Shown: positions 25,828 to 35,402 of the stretch, piece by piece
How the letters are laid out: the number at the start of each line of letters is the position of its first letter
Numbering within the stretch: position 1 is the stretch's first letter
Assembly: GCA_902622805.1 (NCBI GenBank)
Contig: CACNRG010000007.1
Coordinates: 1 to 43,768 of the forward strand
DNA from: an uncultured Pelagibacteraceae bacterium
GTDB lineage: Bacteria > Pseudomonadota > Alphaproteobacteria > Pelagibacterales > Pelagibacteraceae
Reading direction: 5' to 3'
DNA length: 43,768 bases
Translations under genes and position numbers: made by a program
The notes under the pieces: generated by a model
What the model was told of the DNA's origin: nothing
Seen by the model: only the letters and a program-made list of their open reading frames with translations
The model's database searches: none

Positions 25828-28368
25828 ATGAATAGATATAATTTTCAAGATATTGAAAAAAAGTGGCAAAAATATTGGGAAGATAATAAATTTTTTAAAA
25901 CTAGTATAGATAAGAAGAAAAAGAAATTTTACTGCCTAGAAATGTTTCCTTATCCTTCTGGAAAAATTCACATGGGTCATGTTAGAAACTATACTATTGG
26001 TGATGTGCTAGCTAGATATAAAACTCTTCAAGGCTTCAACGTTCTACATCCAATGGGATGGGATGCTTTTGGTATGCCAGCTGAGAACGCTGCAAGAGAT
26101 AATAATCTAGATCCTAAAATTTGGACAAACTCAAACATTGCTACTATGAAAAATCAACTTAAAAAACTTGGACTTTCAATTGACTGGGATCGAGAAATTT
26201 CAACTTGTTCTGAAGATTATTATAAGCACCAACAAATTTTTTTTTTAGAACTCCTTGAAAAAAAATTAGTTTATAGAAAAGAAAATTATGTGAATTGGGA
26301 TCCAGTAGATCAAACAGTTTTAGCTAATGAGCAAGTTATTGATGGAAAAGGTTGGCGATCAGGTGCAATTGTTGAAAGAAAAAAATTAAATCAATGGTTT
26401 TTCGATATCTCTAAATTTTCTCAAGATTTACTAGATGGTCTTGAAAATTTAGAGACTTGGCCCAATAAAGTTAAAACCATGCAAAGAAATTGGATTGGTA
26501 AATCTTTTGGTTGCGAAATCGACTTTAAAGTTGAAGGTGACTTACCAATAGATATTATAAAATGTTTTACCACAAGGCCAGATACTCTATTTGGATTTTC
26601 ATTTTTAGCATTATCTATTGATCATCCAATATCGAGTTATTTTGAAAAAAATAAAGAATTTTTAAAATTTAAAGAAGAATGCTCAAAAACTGGGACCACT
26701 GAGGAAGCAATAGCAGTAGGTGACAAAATTGGTTTTAAAACAAATCTTGAAGCAATTAACCCACTGGACAGCACTCAAAAAGTTCCTGTGTATTTCGCTA
26801 ATTTTGTATTGATGGACTATGGTTTTGGAGCTGTATTTGGGTGCCCAGGTCATGATCAAAGAGATTTTGATTTTGCTAAAAAGTATAAGTTACAAATAAA
26901 AACTGTTGTCAGACCCCCAAATGAAAATGAAAATTTTAAAGTTTTAGACGAAGCTTACGCTGGGCCAGGGATTATTATCAATTCAAAATTCTTAAATGGT
27001 TTTGAGGCTCCTATAAACTCCGTTTTAGAAACAATTAAAATTTTAGAAGAAAAAAAACTTGGAAAAAAAAAGGTTAATTTTAGATTAAAAGATTGGGGCG
27101 TTTCTCGCCAAAGATATTGGGGATGTCCAATACCAGTAGCTTATGACGATACAGGAAAAGTACATGCTCTACCAAAATCTATGCTACCAGTCAAACTTCC
27201 AGAAAATATAAATCTTAAAGTGAAAGGCAATCCTTTAGATAGTCAGACAGATTGGAAGCAAATCATTATCGATGGAAAAAAGATGACAAGAGAAACTGAT
27301 ACCTTAGATACTTTCGTTTGTTCTTCATGGTATTATCTAAGATTTTGTTCTCCAAAAGAGAATAATTATGGATTTAAAAAAGAGGATATTGATTATTGGA
27401 TGCCTGTAGATCAGTATATTGGTGGAGTTGAACACGCAATATTGCACCTCTTATACTCACGATTTTTTATGCGAGCAATCAATTATAATAACAAAAATTT
27501 TAATATTATTGAACCATTTCAGAGTCTATTTACTCAAGGCATGGTCTGCCATGAGACTTATAGAGATGAAAAAAATAATTGGCTAAGTCCAGATGATGTA
27601 GAAAAAATAAACAATAAATTTGTTTTAAAAAGTGATCCAAATAAATCTGTGAAAGTAGGTCCCTCAGAGTCAATGTCAAAATCAAAAAAAAATGTAATTG
27701 ATCCTGAATTTATTATTAAAAATTATGGTGCTGACTCTGTTAGGTTATTTATTTTATCTGATAGTCCTCCCGAAAAAGATGTTCAATGGTCTGAGCAAGG
27801 TATGGTGTCTGCTTATAAATTTATTCAAAAGCTTTGGGGCCTACATAATGAAATAAAGATGAAAATTTCTAATGAAAAGAAAGATCAACAAGATAAAGAG
27901 ATTGATAAGTTTACCAGTCAAGTCATATCAAAAATAACACACAATTTAGAAAAATTTAATTATAATGTAATTGTCGCTAATATGTATGAGACATACAACT
28001 ACTTAATTAATTACGTTAAAAAAAACAAAAATTTAAAAAATTTAGAAGAAAACTACAAAAAAATCCTTATTTGCTTCTCTCCTGTCATACCTCATTTTGC
28101 AAATGAATGTTTGGTTGATCTAGGAATTAAGGGAGATGTTAATTGGCCAAATTACGATAAAAGTCTTTTAGATGATGAAAAAGTAAATATCGTTGTTCAA
28201 ATAAATGGTAAAAAAAGAGAAATTATTCAAGTAAAAAAAGATACAGATGAAAAAGAAATTTTAACATTAATCAAAAAAAATGATAAAATTCAAAATTTAA
28301 TAAAGAACAAAGATGTTGTTAAAAAAATTTTTGTACCAAATAAAATATTAAATTATTTAATTAAATGA
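25828..28368 (+). CDS. leuS: Leucine--tRNA ligase
   Basis: Class I synthetase charging tRNA-Leu, 846 residues. The HIGH motif appears as HMGH at about 48-51 ([19 protein letters not shown]), the CP1 editing domain spans roughly 225-415 with TTRPDTLFG, and the KMSKS-like loop is SMSKS at 615-619. The anticodon-binding and C-terminal domains follow. Length is normal. Its stop overlaps the lptE start (ATGA, 28365-28368), the usual leuS-lptE-holA order of Gram-negative bacteria. Confidence 0.98.
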   Translation: MNRYNFQDIEKKWQKYWEDNKFFKTSIDKKKKKFYCLEMFPYPSGKIHMGHVRNYTIGDVLARYKTLQGFNVLHPMGWDAFGMPAENAARDNNLDPKIWTNSNIATMKNQLKKLGLSIDWDREISTCSEDYYKHQQIFFLELLEKKLVYRKENYVNWDPVDQTVLANEQVIDGKGWRSGAIVERKKLNQWFFDISKFSQDLLDGLENLETWPNKVKTMQRNWIGKSFGCEIDFKVEGDLPIDIIKCFTTRPDTLFGFSFLALSIDHPISSYFEKNKEFLKFKEECSKTGTTEEAIAVGDKIGFKTNLEAINPLDSTQKVPVYFANFVLMDYGFGAVFGCPGHDQRDFDFAKKYKLQIKTVVRPPNENENFKVLDEAYAGPGIIINSKFLNGFEAPINSVLETIKILEEKKLGKKKVNFRLKDWGVSRQRYWGCPIPVAYDDTGKVHALPKSMLPVKLPENINLKVKGNPLDSQTDWKQIIIDGKKMTRETDTLDTFVCSSWYYLRFCSPKENNYGFKKEDIDYWMPVDQYIGGVEHAILHLLYSRFFMRAINYNNKNFNIIEPFQSLFTQGMVCHETYRDEKNNWLSPDDVEKINNKFVLKSDPNKSVKVGPSESMSKSKKNVIDPEFIIKNYGADSVRLFILSDSPPEKDVQWSEQGMVSAYKFIQKLWGLHNEIKMKISNEKKDQQDKEIDKFTSQVISKITHNLEKFNYNVIVANMYETYNYLINYVKKNKNLKNLEENYKKILICFSPVIPHFANECLVDLGIKGDVNWPNYDKSLLDDEKVNIVVQINGKKREIIQVKKDTDEKEILTLIKKNDKIQNLIKNKDVVKKIFVPNKILNYLIK

Positions 28369-28817
28369 AAATAATAAAAATCATACTAATTTTTACTTTT
28401 CTCTTTAGCAGTTCATGTGGTTATAAACCAATATATTATAAAAATGACCAACTAATCACAAAGTTTAATGAAATTGTCCTCGAAGGAGACGATAAAATAA
28501 ATAGACAAATTATTAGTAACTTAAATTTAGAAATTGATTTTTCAAGCAGACAAACACTGTCATTAAAAACGAATTATATTATTGAAGAAACTTCTAAAAA
28601 TTCTAAAGGTCAAGTAGAGACTTATCGATCAATAATTAATACTGTATTAACAATAAAAAATGAAAGGGATATTATTGAAACTAAAAATTTATCTGCTGAT
28701 ACTTCCTACAATAATAAAGATAATAAATTCGAGTTAACCAAATATCAAAATGAAGTAAAAAGCAACTTAATAGATAAAATATCAGAGGAAATTATTTTAA
28801 TTTTTAATTTACTATGA
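28365..28817 (+). CDS. lptE: LPS-assembly lipoprotein LptE
   Basis: Outer-membrane lipoprotein that plugs the LptD barrel and helps insert lipopolysaccharide. Signal peptide and lipobox end in SSSCGY with C18 lipidated, followed by the YKPIYY start typical of LptE. At 150 residues it is short but within family range. The sequence is weakly conserved, so the name rests on the lipobox, the GYKP start and the leuS-lptE-holA context, coupled by 4-nt ATGA overlaps on both sides. Its presence implies the organism makes LPS. Confidence 0.88.
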   Translation: MKIIKIILIFTFLFSSSCGYKPIYYKNDQLITKFNEIVLEGDDKINRQIISNLNLEIDFSSRQTLSLKTNYIIEETSKNSKGQVETYRSIINTVLTIKNERDIIETKNLSADTSYNNKDNKFELTKYQNEVKSNLIDKISEEIILIFNLL

Positions 28818-29815
28818 TTGTTAAAGCTGCGGATCTATCAAAAAATTTAGGTAAAAATAAAAATTTTTATTTATTATATGGTGTAAATGGTGGTCTAATT
28901 GAAGAGACCATTGAAAATATTCTTAAACCAAAACTACCAAAGAATATTTTTAGCTATGATGAAAATGAAATTACTTCAAATATTGATGAATTTGAGGAAA
29001 ATATATTAAACAAATCTTTTTTCGATAATGAAAAATTGATTATAATAAGTCGTGGGTCTGACAAAATCTTGAGAATTATAAGAGACTTAATAGAAAAAAA
29101 AATTAGTGAAACTGTAATTATTATTAAAGCTGGTGTATTAGAAAAAAAATCTAAACTAAGAAGTTTTTTTGAAAAAGATTTAAATGCAATATGCACACCT
29201 TTTTATGAAGATAATTATCAATCATTATCATTAATTGCGAAAAATTTCTTTTTTAAAAATAAAATCAAAATTTCAACACAAAATATAAATTTTATAATTG
29301 AAAGATCTAGAAATAGTAGATCTAATTTGAAAAACGAATTAGAAAAAATAAAAAATTTTTGTCATAAAAAAAAATTTATTGAATTTGATGAAATTCTTAA
29401 GTTGACTAATTCAGCAGAGAATTACAATATATCAGAACTAATTGATAATTGCCTTATTAAAAATAAGAAAAAAGTTATAAATATACTTAACGAAAATATA
29501 CCGACAATTGAAGATAATATTCTGATCGTAAGAACATTTCTAAACAAACTTAAAAGATTAAAAAAACTAAAAATCGAAGTTGAAAATAAAAAAAGTGTAG
29601 AGCAGGTTATTTCGTCCTATAAACCGCCAATATTTTGGAAAGATAAAGAAGTGATTAAACAGCAATTAAAAGTTCTATCTTTAACTGAAATTCGAGCTTT
29701 TATTAAAAGAGTTAATAACTTGGAGTTGTTGATTAAAAAAAACTCAAACTTTTCTTATCAGATAACAAATGGTTTTGTTATGGAAATGCTAGATATTCCT
29801 AATAATTATCTTTAA
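28814..29815 (+). CDS. holA: DNA polymerase III subunit delta
   Basis: Clamp-loader delta subunit that opens the beta sliding clamp. The 333-residue protein shows the HolA start (FYLLYGVNGGLIEETIENI), the SFFDNEKLIIISRGSDKI region and a C-terminal helical collar with RTFLNKLKRLKKLKIEV and KPPIFWKDKEVIKQQL. It overlaps lptE by ATGA and meets parB tail-to-tail with a 17-bp overlap (29799-29815), where the plus-strand leuS operon collides with the minus-strand origin-side cluster. Confidence 0.92.
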   Translation: MIVKAADLSKNLGKNKNFYLLYGVNGGLIEETIENILKPKLPKNIFSYDENEITSNIDEFEENILNKSFFDNEKLIIISRGSDKILRIIRDLIEKKISETVIIIKAGVLEKKSKLRSFFEKDLNAICTPFYEDNYQSLSLIAKNFFFKNKIKISTQNINFIIERSRNSRSNLKNELEKIKNFCHKKKFIEFDEILKLTNSAENYNISELIDNCLIKNKKKVINILNENIPTIEDNILIVRTFLNKLKRLKKLKIEVENKKSVEQVISSYKPPIFWKDKEVIKQQLKVLSLTEIRAFIKRVNNLELLIKKNSNFSYQITNGFVMEMLDIPNNYL

Positions 29816-30644
29816 TTATATCGATAATTTTATTCAATTGATCAATTTCTTTATATAAGAAAGTGATTGTCCCTTTGTTATTTTTGCTATTTTTAATGAC
29901 TACATTAATACCAATCTTTTCTGACAAAGAATTTTCTAAATCTTTAATATTAGCATCTCTATTATTGGTAGCTTTCGGTTTCTTTGTTTTAAAGATTTTT
30001 ACAAACTTTTCTGTTTGTCTTACTGAAAGTTTTTTTTCTATAATTTTATTAGCTACAAAACTTGCATTATTAAGACCTACTAAAATTTTTGCATGACCAG
30101 AAGTAATTTTTTGTTGTTCAATTAATTTAATTACTTCTGGTGGCAAAGTTAAAAGTCTTAGAGAATTCGTGATATAACTTCTGCTTTTACCAATAAATTT
30201 TGACACTTTTTCTTGGTCATAATTAAATTCATCAATCAATTTTTTATAACCTTGGGCCTCTTCTAATGGATTTAAATCATGCCTTTGAACATTTTCAACA
30301 ATAGCAAATTCAAGTGATTTTAAATCATCTGCTTCAGTAACAACTACTGGAATATCATGAAGGCCTGCTCTTTTCGCAGCCAACCATCTTCTTTCACCTG
30401 CTATGATTTCATACTTTGAATTATCTGAATTTGAGCTTCTAACTATAATTGGTTGTATAACTCCTCTCTCTTTAATTGATTTTGTTAAATCATCTAAATT
30501 TTCTTCATCAAAGTTTTTTCTTGGTTGATATTTATTTGGTACAATATCACTTAATAATAATTTGTTAGTTTTTGACTCAACTTTTGTTTCACCAATTAAA
30601 GAAGATAAGCCCCTGCCTAGCCCTTTTTTTATTTGAGAATTCAT
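29799..30644 (-). CDS. parB: Chromosome-partitioning protein ParB
   Basis: CTP-dependent DNA clamp that loads at parS and spreads along nearby DNA. The N-terminal domain has the CTP-binding GERRW at about 83-87 (EIIAGERRWLAAKRAG) and ENVQRHDLNPLEEAQGYKKL, followed by a helix-turn-helix (KVSKFIGKSRSYITNSLRLLTLP) and a C-terminal dimerisation domain. An N-terminal GLGRGLSSLIGE fits the ParA-stimulating peptide. Its ATG overlaps the parA stop by one base. A near-perfect parS lies 1.4 kb upstream within rsmG. Confidence 0.97.
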   Translation of the reverse strand: MNSQIKKGLGRGLSSLIGETKVESKTNKLLLSDIVPNKYQPRKNFDEENLDDLTKSIKERGVIQPIIVRSSNSDNSKYEIIAGERRWLAAKRAGLHDIPVVVTEADDLKSLEFAIVENVQRHDLNPLEEAQGYKKLIDEFNYDQEKVSKFIGKSRSYITNSLRLLTLPPEVIKLIEQQKITSGHAKILVGLNNASFVANKIIEKKLSVRQTEKFVKIFKTKKPKATNNRDANIKDLENSLSEKIGINVVIKNSKNNKGTITFLYKEIDQLNKIIDIIKDNY

Positions 30645-31438
30645 TAAGCTGCACTCCCAATTTTATTTTCTTGAATTATAAATTCATCTGTAAAACTATA
30701 ATATGATTTACTTCCCGGACAATTTTTATCATATACTAAAACTGGTACTCCATGAGATGGTGCTTCAGATAATCTAACATTTCTTGGTATTACAGTTTTA
30801 TAAACTTTATCTTTAAAATAATTTCTTGCTTCTTGCTCAACCTGAGACGAGAGTTTATTTCTTCTATCATACATTGTTAAAAGTATTCCTTGAATTTCTA
30901 AAAGTGGGTTCAAGTTAACTTTTATTCGATCAATAGTTTTCATTAGCTGAGTAAGGCCTTCTAATGCAAAAAATTCTGTCTGAAGAGGCACTAGGAGAGA
31001 ATTGGATGAAACTAAGGCCATAACGGTAAGTAGACTTAAGGAGGGAGGACAATCTATAAGGATATAGTCGTATAACCCTTTAGAATTGTTTAAATATGCG
31101 GTTAATTTAGTCTTCAAAATAAAGGCTCTATCACTATCACCTGCTGTTTCAACCTCTAATCCTGATAAATCAACATTTGAAGTAATTAAGTCTAGATTTT
31201 CAAATTTGGTTTTCTTAATCACATTAGAAATTGAAGTTGTTCCATTAAGAATTCCATATATAGTTTGATCTGATTTTTCTGTATTTGATAATCCTAATCC
31301 AGTTGTTGCATTTCCTTGAGGATCAAGATCGATAACAAGAATTTTTTTTCCCTGCTGTGTTAAGGCTGAAGCTAAATTAATAACAGTCGTAGTTTTTCCA
31401 ACCCCACCCTTTTGATTTATTATTGAAATAATTTTCAT
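30644..31438 (-). CDS. parA: Chromosome-partitioning ATPase ParA
   Basis: Deviant-Walker ATPase that moves ParB-parS complexes to segregate the replication origin. Walker A is KGGVGKTTT at about 10-18, the A' region is DLDPQGNATTGLG, and DYILIDCPPSLSLL provides Walker B. Length 264 is standard. It overlaps rsmG by ATGA (31435-31438) and parB by one base, so rsmG-parA-parB are translationally coupled, as in many bacterial origin regions. Confidence 0.98.
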   Translation of the reverse strand: MKIISIINQKGGVGKTTTVINLASALTQQGKKILVIDLDPQGNATTGLGLSNTEKSDQTIYGILNGTTSISNVIKKTKFENLDLITSNVDLSGLEVETAGDSDRAFILKTKLTAYLNNSKGLYDYILIDCPPSLSLLTVMALVSSNSLLVPLQTEFFALEGLTQLMKTIDRIKVNLNPLLEIQGILLTMYDRRNKLSSQVEQEARNYFKDKVYKTVIPRNVRLSEAPSHGVPVLVYDKNCPGSKSYYSFTDEFIIQENKIGSAA

Positions 31439-32082
31439 GAAACTTTTTTTTTAATTTTTTTTATGTTTAATATAAATGAGTCTTCACTTGTTAAACTTTT
31501 TTTTTCTTCATAATCTAAATCCCACTCTTTAATTGTCTCACTCAAAATTTTTCTTCCATTAGCTCCCATAAAAAAAATTATGTTTTTATATTTTTTAAAA
31601 TTTTCGTTAACCAAATTTAGAATTACTGGCATAGGCTTAAATGCTCTCGACATTATTGTTCCTGTTTCAATATTTTTAACTGTAAAAATATCTTTTTGAA
31701 TTATTTCTGTGTTCAATTTTAACTTTTTTGAAACTTCTCGTAAAAAAACACATTTATGGTAACTTTTTTCGTATAGATGAACTTTCATATTATTTTTCAT
31801 ATTTTTCATCACAATTGCTATAATAAGACCGGGCATTCCTCCCCCTGTTCCTAAATCTGAGGTTGTATTATTATTTAAATCAACAAAATCAATAATTTGC
31901 GCTGAATCAATTATATGACGCTCTCTTATCTCCTTTTTTCCATACATTTTTTTGCTAATTATGTTAATTTCTCTATTTTTTTGCTGTATCATGGAAATTA
32001 GGCTCTCAAGCTCATTACAAGTTTCACGTGAAACATTTAAATTGGAAATCTGAGAGTAAGAATTTAAAATTACGTTATCCAT
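31435..32082 (-). CDS. rsmG: 16S rRNA (guanine(527)-N7)-methyltransferase RsmG
   Basis: SAM-dependent methyltransferase modifying G527 of 16S rRNA. The SAM motif is SDLGTGGGMPGLIIAI in the middle of the 215-residue protein, with the family region NIISKKMYGKKEIRERHIIDSAQI before it. The N-terminal peptide NVSRET is encoded by the parS site (32020-32035), so the coding sequence and a centromere overlap. Its ATG overlaps the mnmG stop by one base. Confidence 0.95.
   Translation of the reverse strand: MDNVILNSYSQISNLNVSRETCNELESLISMIQQKNREINIISKKMYGKKEIRERHIIDSAQIIDFVDLNNNTTSDLGTGGGMPGLIIAIVMKNMKNNMKVHLYEKSYHKCVFLREVSKKLKLNTEIIQKDIFTVKNIETGTIMSRAFKPMPVILNLVNENFKKYKNIIFFMGANGRKILSETIKEWDLDYEEKKSLTSEDSFILNIKKIKKKVS
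32020..32035. other. parS centromere site (ParB-binding) inside rsmG
   Basis: The palindrome GTTTCACGTGAAAC (32021-32034) is exact to the core of the bacterial parS consensus TGTTTCACGTGAAACA; with flanks it matches 15 of 16 positions. It encodes V-S-R-E-T of RsmG on the minus strand. It lies about 0.6 kb upstream of parA and about 9.4 kb from the proposed oriC, the distance range known for chromosomal parS. I saw no second copy in the window. Confidence 0.93.
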
Positions 32083-33953
32083 TAAGCTATATGCTTAATA
32101 GACTTTCTTTTGACATGTGACAACAAAATATATACAGCTGCAGGCGTTATTCCATCTATTCTTAATGCTTGACCCATAGTTTTAGGCCTGATTTCCTTAA
32201 ATTTAGCTTTAACCTCGTTAGAAAGACCTGAAAATTGATCATAATCAATATTATCTGGGATAGACAAATTCTCATCTCTTTTAAAGGCAAGAATATCAGC
32301 TTTTTGCTTTTTCAAGTAACCTCTGTAATGAGAGTTAATCTCTATCTGTTCATCAATCTCAGCACCATGGTTAAGAATTTCAGGCCAAATATCTCTAATT
32401 TTACTCATATTAACGTCTTTTTGAGTTAATATTTCTTCAGCTGTTCTAAAAACGCCATCTTTAGCAATTTTAATTCCAAATTTCGCAGCTTTAGATGGAG
32501 AGATATTCAAATTAGACATCTGCATTGATATTTTACTCAATTTTAGAAATTTATCTTCAAATATCTCTTTTCTATTATTTGAAATTAAACCAATATTGAT
32601 TCCTTTGTGAGTAAGTCTTAAGTCAGCATTATCTGATCTAAGACTTAATCTGTATTCAGCTCTGGACGTAAACATTCTATAAGGCTCAGCAACACCCTTG
32701 GTTACTAAATCATCAATCATTACTCCAATATATGCATCTGATCTATCAAGTATAAAAGGTTCCATTTTTTTAAGTGAGAGGGCAGCATTAATCCCAGCTA
32801 TAAGACCTTGAGCTGCAGCCTCTTCGTATCCTGTAGTTCCATTAATCTGACCTGCAAGATATAGATTATTTATTTTCTTAGTCTCTAATGTCAAAAATAG
32901 TTCTCTAGGGTCTACGTAATCATATTCTATAGCATATCCTGGTCTAATCACTTTAACATTTTCTAAACCATTGATATTATTAAGTATTTCATGTTGCACA
33001 ACCTCTGGTAGGGATGTTGATATACCATTTGGGTAGATTGTGTTATCATTCAGGCCCTCTGGCTCTAGAAATATCTGATGTCTAGTCTTATCGGCAAATT
33101 TTACAATCTTATCTTCTATTGAGGGACAATATCTTGGACCAACACCTTGAATGCTACCAGAGTACATTGCACTTTTAGATAAATTCTTTTCTATAATCTT
33201 ATGAACCTTTTCATTGGTGTAGGTCATAGAGCACGATACTTGTTTGTTTAGATTTTTTTTTGTTAAGAAAGAAAAAAAATAAGGATCATCATCTGCAAAT
33301 TGTTTTTCTAATTTTTCAAAATTAATAGTTCTAGAATCTAATCTTGGTGGTGTTCCAGTTTTAAGCCTACCTATTTTAAAATTATATTTCTCTAACTGTT
33401 CACTTAAACCAGTGCTTGGCTTTTCATTAAATCTACCAGCAGGAGTTCTTTCATCACCAATATGTATCAAGCCGTTTAAAAATGTGCCAGTTGTAAGTAT
33501 TAACTTTTTACAACTTACTTTATTACCTTTTAATGTTAAAAATCCACTTATTTCATTATTATCAAAAATAAACTTAATTACAGGATCAGAAAAAATGCTT
33601 AAATTACAGTAGTTTACAAGTTTTTCTTGCATAAATTTTCGATATAATGATCTATCAGATTGAGTTCTTGGTCCTCTTACTGCTGGACCTCTACTTCTAT
33701 TTAACAGTCTAAACTGTATTCCAGACTTATCGGCAACCTCACCCATAATCCCATCTAAAGCATCAATTTCTCTTACCAAATGACCTTTACCTAAACCACC
33801 AATAGCGGGATTACATGACATTTCTCCTATGGTATTTTTATTGTGAGTGAATAGGGCAGTGTTAATTCCAAGTCGAGCTGATGCAGCTGCTGCCTCACAT
33901 CCTGCATGACCCCCACCAATTACTACCACATCATATGATAAATCTTTTTTCAT
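32082..33953 (-). CDS. mnmG: tRNA uridine-5-carboxymethylaminomethyl modification enzyme MnmG
   Basis: FAD-dependent partner of MnmE that makes cmnm5U34 in tRNA. The FAD-binding GGGHAG is at 13-18 ([15 protein letters not shown]). Other signatures are [34 protein letters not shown], the [11 protein letters not shown] and [17 protein letters not shown] segments, and the C-terminal helical domain. Length 623 is normal. The upstream 116-bp gap to mnmE probably contains a promoter for the mnmG-rsmG-parA-parB unit. Confidence 0.98.
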   Translation of the reverse strand: MKKDLSYDVVVIGGGHAGCEAAAASARLGINTALFTHNKNTIGEMSCNPAIGGLGKGHLVREIDALDGIMGEVADKSGIQFRLLNRSRGPAVRGPRTQSDRSLYRKFMQEKLVNYCNLSIFSDPVIKFIFDNNEISGFLTLKGNKVSCKKLILTTGTFLNGLIHIGDERTPAGRFNEKPSTGLSEQLEKYNFKIGRLKTGTPPRLDSRTINFEKLEKQFADDDPYFFSFLTKKNLNKQVSCSMTYTNEKVHKIIEKNLSKSAMYSGSIQGVGPRYCPSIEDKIVKFADKTRHQIFLEPEGLNDNTIYPNGISTSLPEVVQHEILNNINGLENVKVIRPGYAIEYDYVDPRELFLTLETKKINNLYLAGQINGTTGYEEAAAQGLIAGINAALSLKKMEPFILDRSDAYIGVMIDDLVTKGVAEPYRMFTSRAEYRLSLRSDNADLRLTHKGINIGLISNNRKEIFEDKFLKLSKISMQMSNLNISPSKAAKFGIKIAKDGVFRTAEEILTQKDVNMSKIRDIWPEILNHGAEIDEQIEINSHYRGYLKKQKADILAFKRDENLSIPDNIDYDQFSGLSNEVKAKFKEIRPKTMGQALRIDGITPAAVYILLSHVKRKSIKHIA

Positions 33954-34056
33954 GATCTAAATTTATATTCGATTAGAATATTTACAAGATTTCAGTTTTT
34001 TTTCTTAAATAAGCTATATTTATCAACGAAAATCGAAAAAAAAGACCTAAAAATAC

Positions 34057-34068
34057 AGCAAAATTGCT
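34057..34068 (-). terminator. Possible weak terminator after mnmE
   Basis: Directly after the mnmE stop, AGCAA/TTGCT form a short stem with a 2-nt loop (AGCAAAATTGCT). Read on the minus strand it is followed by GTATTTTT and, further on, a run of T residues. The stem is only 5 bp, so termination would be weak or partial. The rest of the 116-bp mnmE-mnmG gap holds an AT-rich inverted repeat (33965-33981) and no gene. Confidence 0.3.
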
Positions 34069-34069
34069 T

Positions 34070-35401
34070 TTATTTCCCAATACAAAAATCGTTGAAAATA
34101 CTGCCTAATATCTCCTCTACATCAACTTTTCCAACAATCATACCCAAATGTCTAGTTGCTAACCTTAAATCTTCAGCTGCTTTATCAAAATCTTTTTTAC
34201 TATTTTTATCCAAAAAGTTTTTCAGATGATCTACGCACTGAACCAAATGTTGTCTGTGTCTTTCTCGAGTGATTAAAACATCTTCCTCAGTTATGAATTT
34301 ATCTCTTAAATAGTTTTTAATTTTTTTGATCAACTCATCAATGTTTGAGTTGTCTTTTAATGAAATTAAAACGTGATTAAGTTTAAGAATTTCTGGGTCT
34401 AACTTATCTTTTATTAAGTCAGATTTATTGACAACAAGAATTGCATCATTTTTTAACAAATCATTCAAAAAACCGCTTAAATCAATACTTTTAGCATCAA
34501 CTACTACTAATTTTAGGTCAGCATTTTCAGCTTTTTTTAGAGATAATCTTATTCCCTTTTTTTCGATTTCATCTTTTGACTCTCTTATACCAGCTGTGTC
34601 AGAAATAATAACAGGATACCCATCTATATTTAGATGGATTTCAACAACATCTCTCGTTGTGCCAGCTATCTCAGAAACTATAGCAACCTCTCGGTTTGAT
34701 AAATTATTTAATAAACTTGATTTACCTGCATTAGTTGGTCCTACAATTGCAATTTTAAAACCTTCACGGATTATCTCACCAACTTTTTGATCATTTAAAA
34801 TTTTATTAATCTCATTTACTATATCTAAAGAGTCTTCCTTTATTTTTTTCAGATTATCATCTGGTAAATCCTCATCTGGAAAATCTATTTTTGCCTCAAC
34901 AAATGACAAAATTTTCAATAATTTTTCTCTTAACTCATTAAATTTCTCTGAAGATTTTCCCCTCATAATTTTTACCGCTTGTAATCTTTGAATTTCAGTC
35001 TCTGCAGAAATAAGATCCGCTATACTCTCGGCTTTGAGTAAGTTTATTTTCCCATTTTGAAATGCAAGCTTTGTAAATTCTCCCGGCTCTGCTAATCTGC
35101 AATTTTTAATTTTTGAAATCTCATTTTGAACTGCCATAACTACAGCTTTTCCTCCGTGTATATGAATTTCAGCCATATCATCCCCTGTGTAGCTCTGAGG
35201 GCCTGGAAACCATATTATTATACCTTCATCAATAAGCTCAGAAGTGTTGATATTGTTTATTTTCCGAAGGGTAGCTACCCTTGGCTGTGTAACTTCTTTT
35301 CCTGTGAGAGATTTTATAGCTATCGATGCCTCGGGACCTGAAATTCTAATAATTGCTACCCCAGAAACACCTGGGCCTGATGATAGAGCGTAAATTGTCA
35401 T
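34070..35401 (-). CDS. mnmE: tRNA modification GTPase MnmE
   Basis: GTPase that works with MnmG to modify U34 of tRNAs. The N-terminal tetrahydrofolate-binding domain (about 1-118) includes TIYALSSGPGVSGVAIIRISG and AEPGEFTKLAFQNGKINL. The inserted G domain has the P-loop GPTNAGKSS at 221-229, followed by EIAGTTRDVVE and SDTAGIRESKDEIEKKGI. The C-terminal CIGK (440-443) is the universal MnmE end with the catalytic cysteine. Length is 443. It begins 1 nt after the GT41 gene stop. Confidence 0.98.
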   Translation of the reverse strand: MTIYALSSGPGVSGVAIIRISGPEASIAIKSLTGKEVTQPRVATLRKINNINTSELIDEGIIIWFPGPQSYTGDDMAEIHIHGGKAVVMAVQNEISKIKNCRLAEPGEFTKLAFQNGKINLLKAESIADLISAETEIQRLQAVKIMRGKSSEKFNELREKLLKILSFVEAKIDFPDEDLPDDNLKKIKEDSLDIVNEINKILNDQKVGEIIREGFKIAIVGPTNAGKSSLLNNLSNREVAIVSEIAGTTRDVVEIHLNIDGYPVIISDTAGIRESKDEIEKKGIRLSLKKAENADLKLVVVDAKSIDLSGFLNDLLKNDAILVVNKSDLIKDKLDPEILKLNHVLISLKDNSNIDELIKKIKNYLRDKFITEEDVLITRERHRQHLVQCVDHLKNFLDKNSKKDFDKAAEDLRLATRHLGMIVGKVDVEEILGSIFNDFCIGK

Positions 35402-35402
35402 T

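Noticed and set aside
33954-34069. Small RNA or second parS in the mnmE-mnmG gap
   Set aside because: Only short AT-rich inverted repeats and a weak hairpin are present; no CACGTG core.
34428-34790. 120-codon open frame antisense to mnmE
   Set aside because: Lies across the conserved GTPase domain, has no recognisable motif and no separate promoter or ribosome site.
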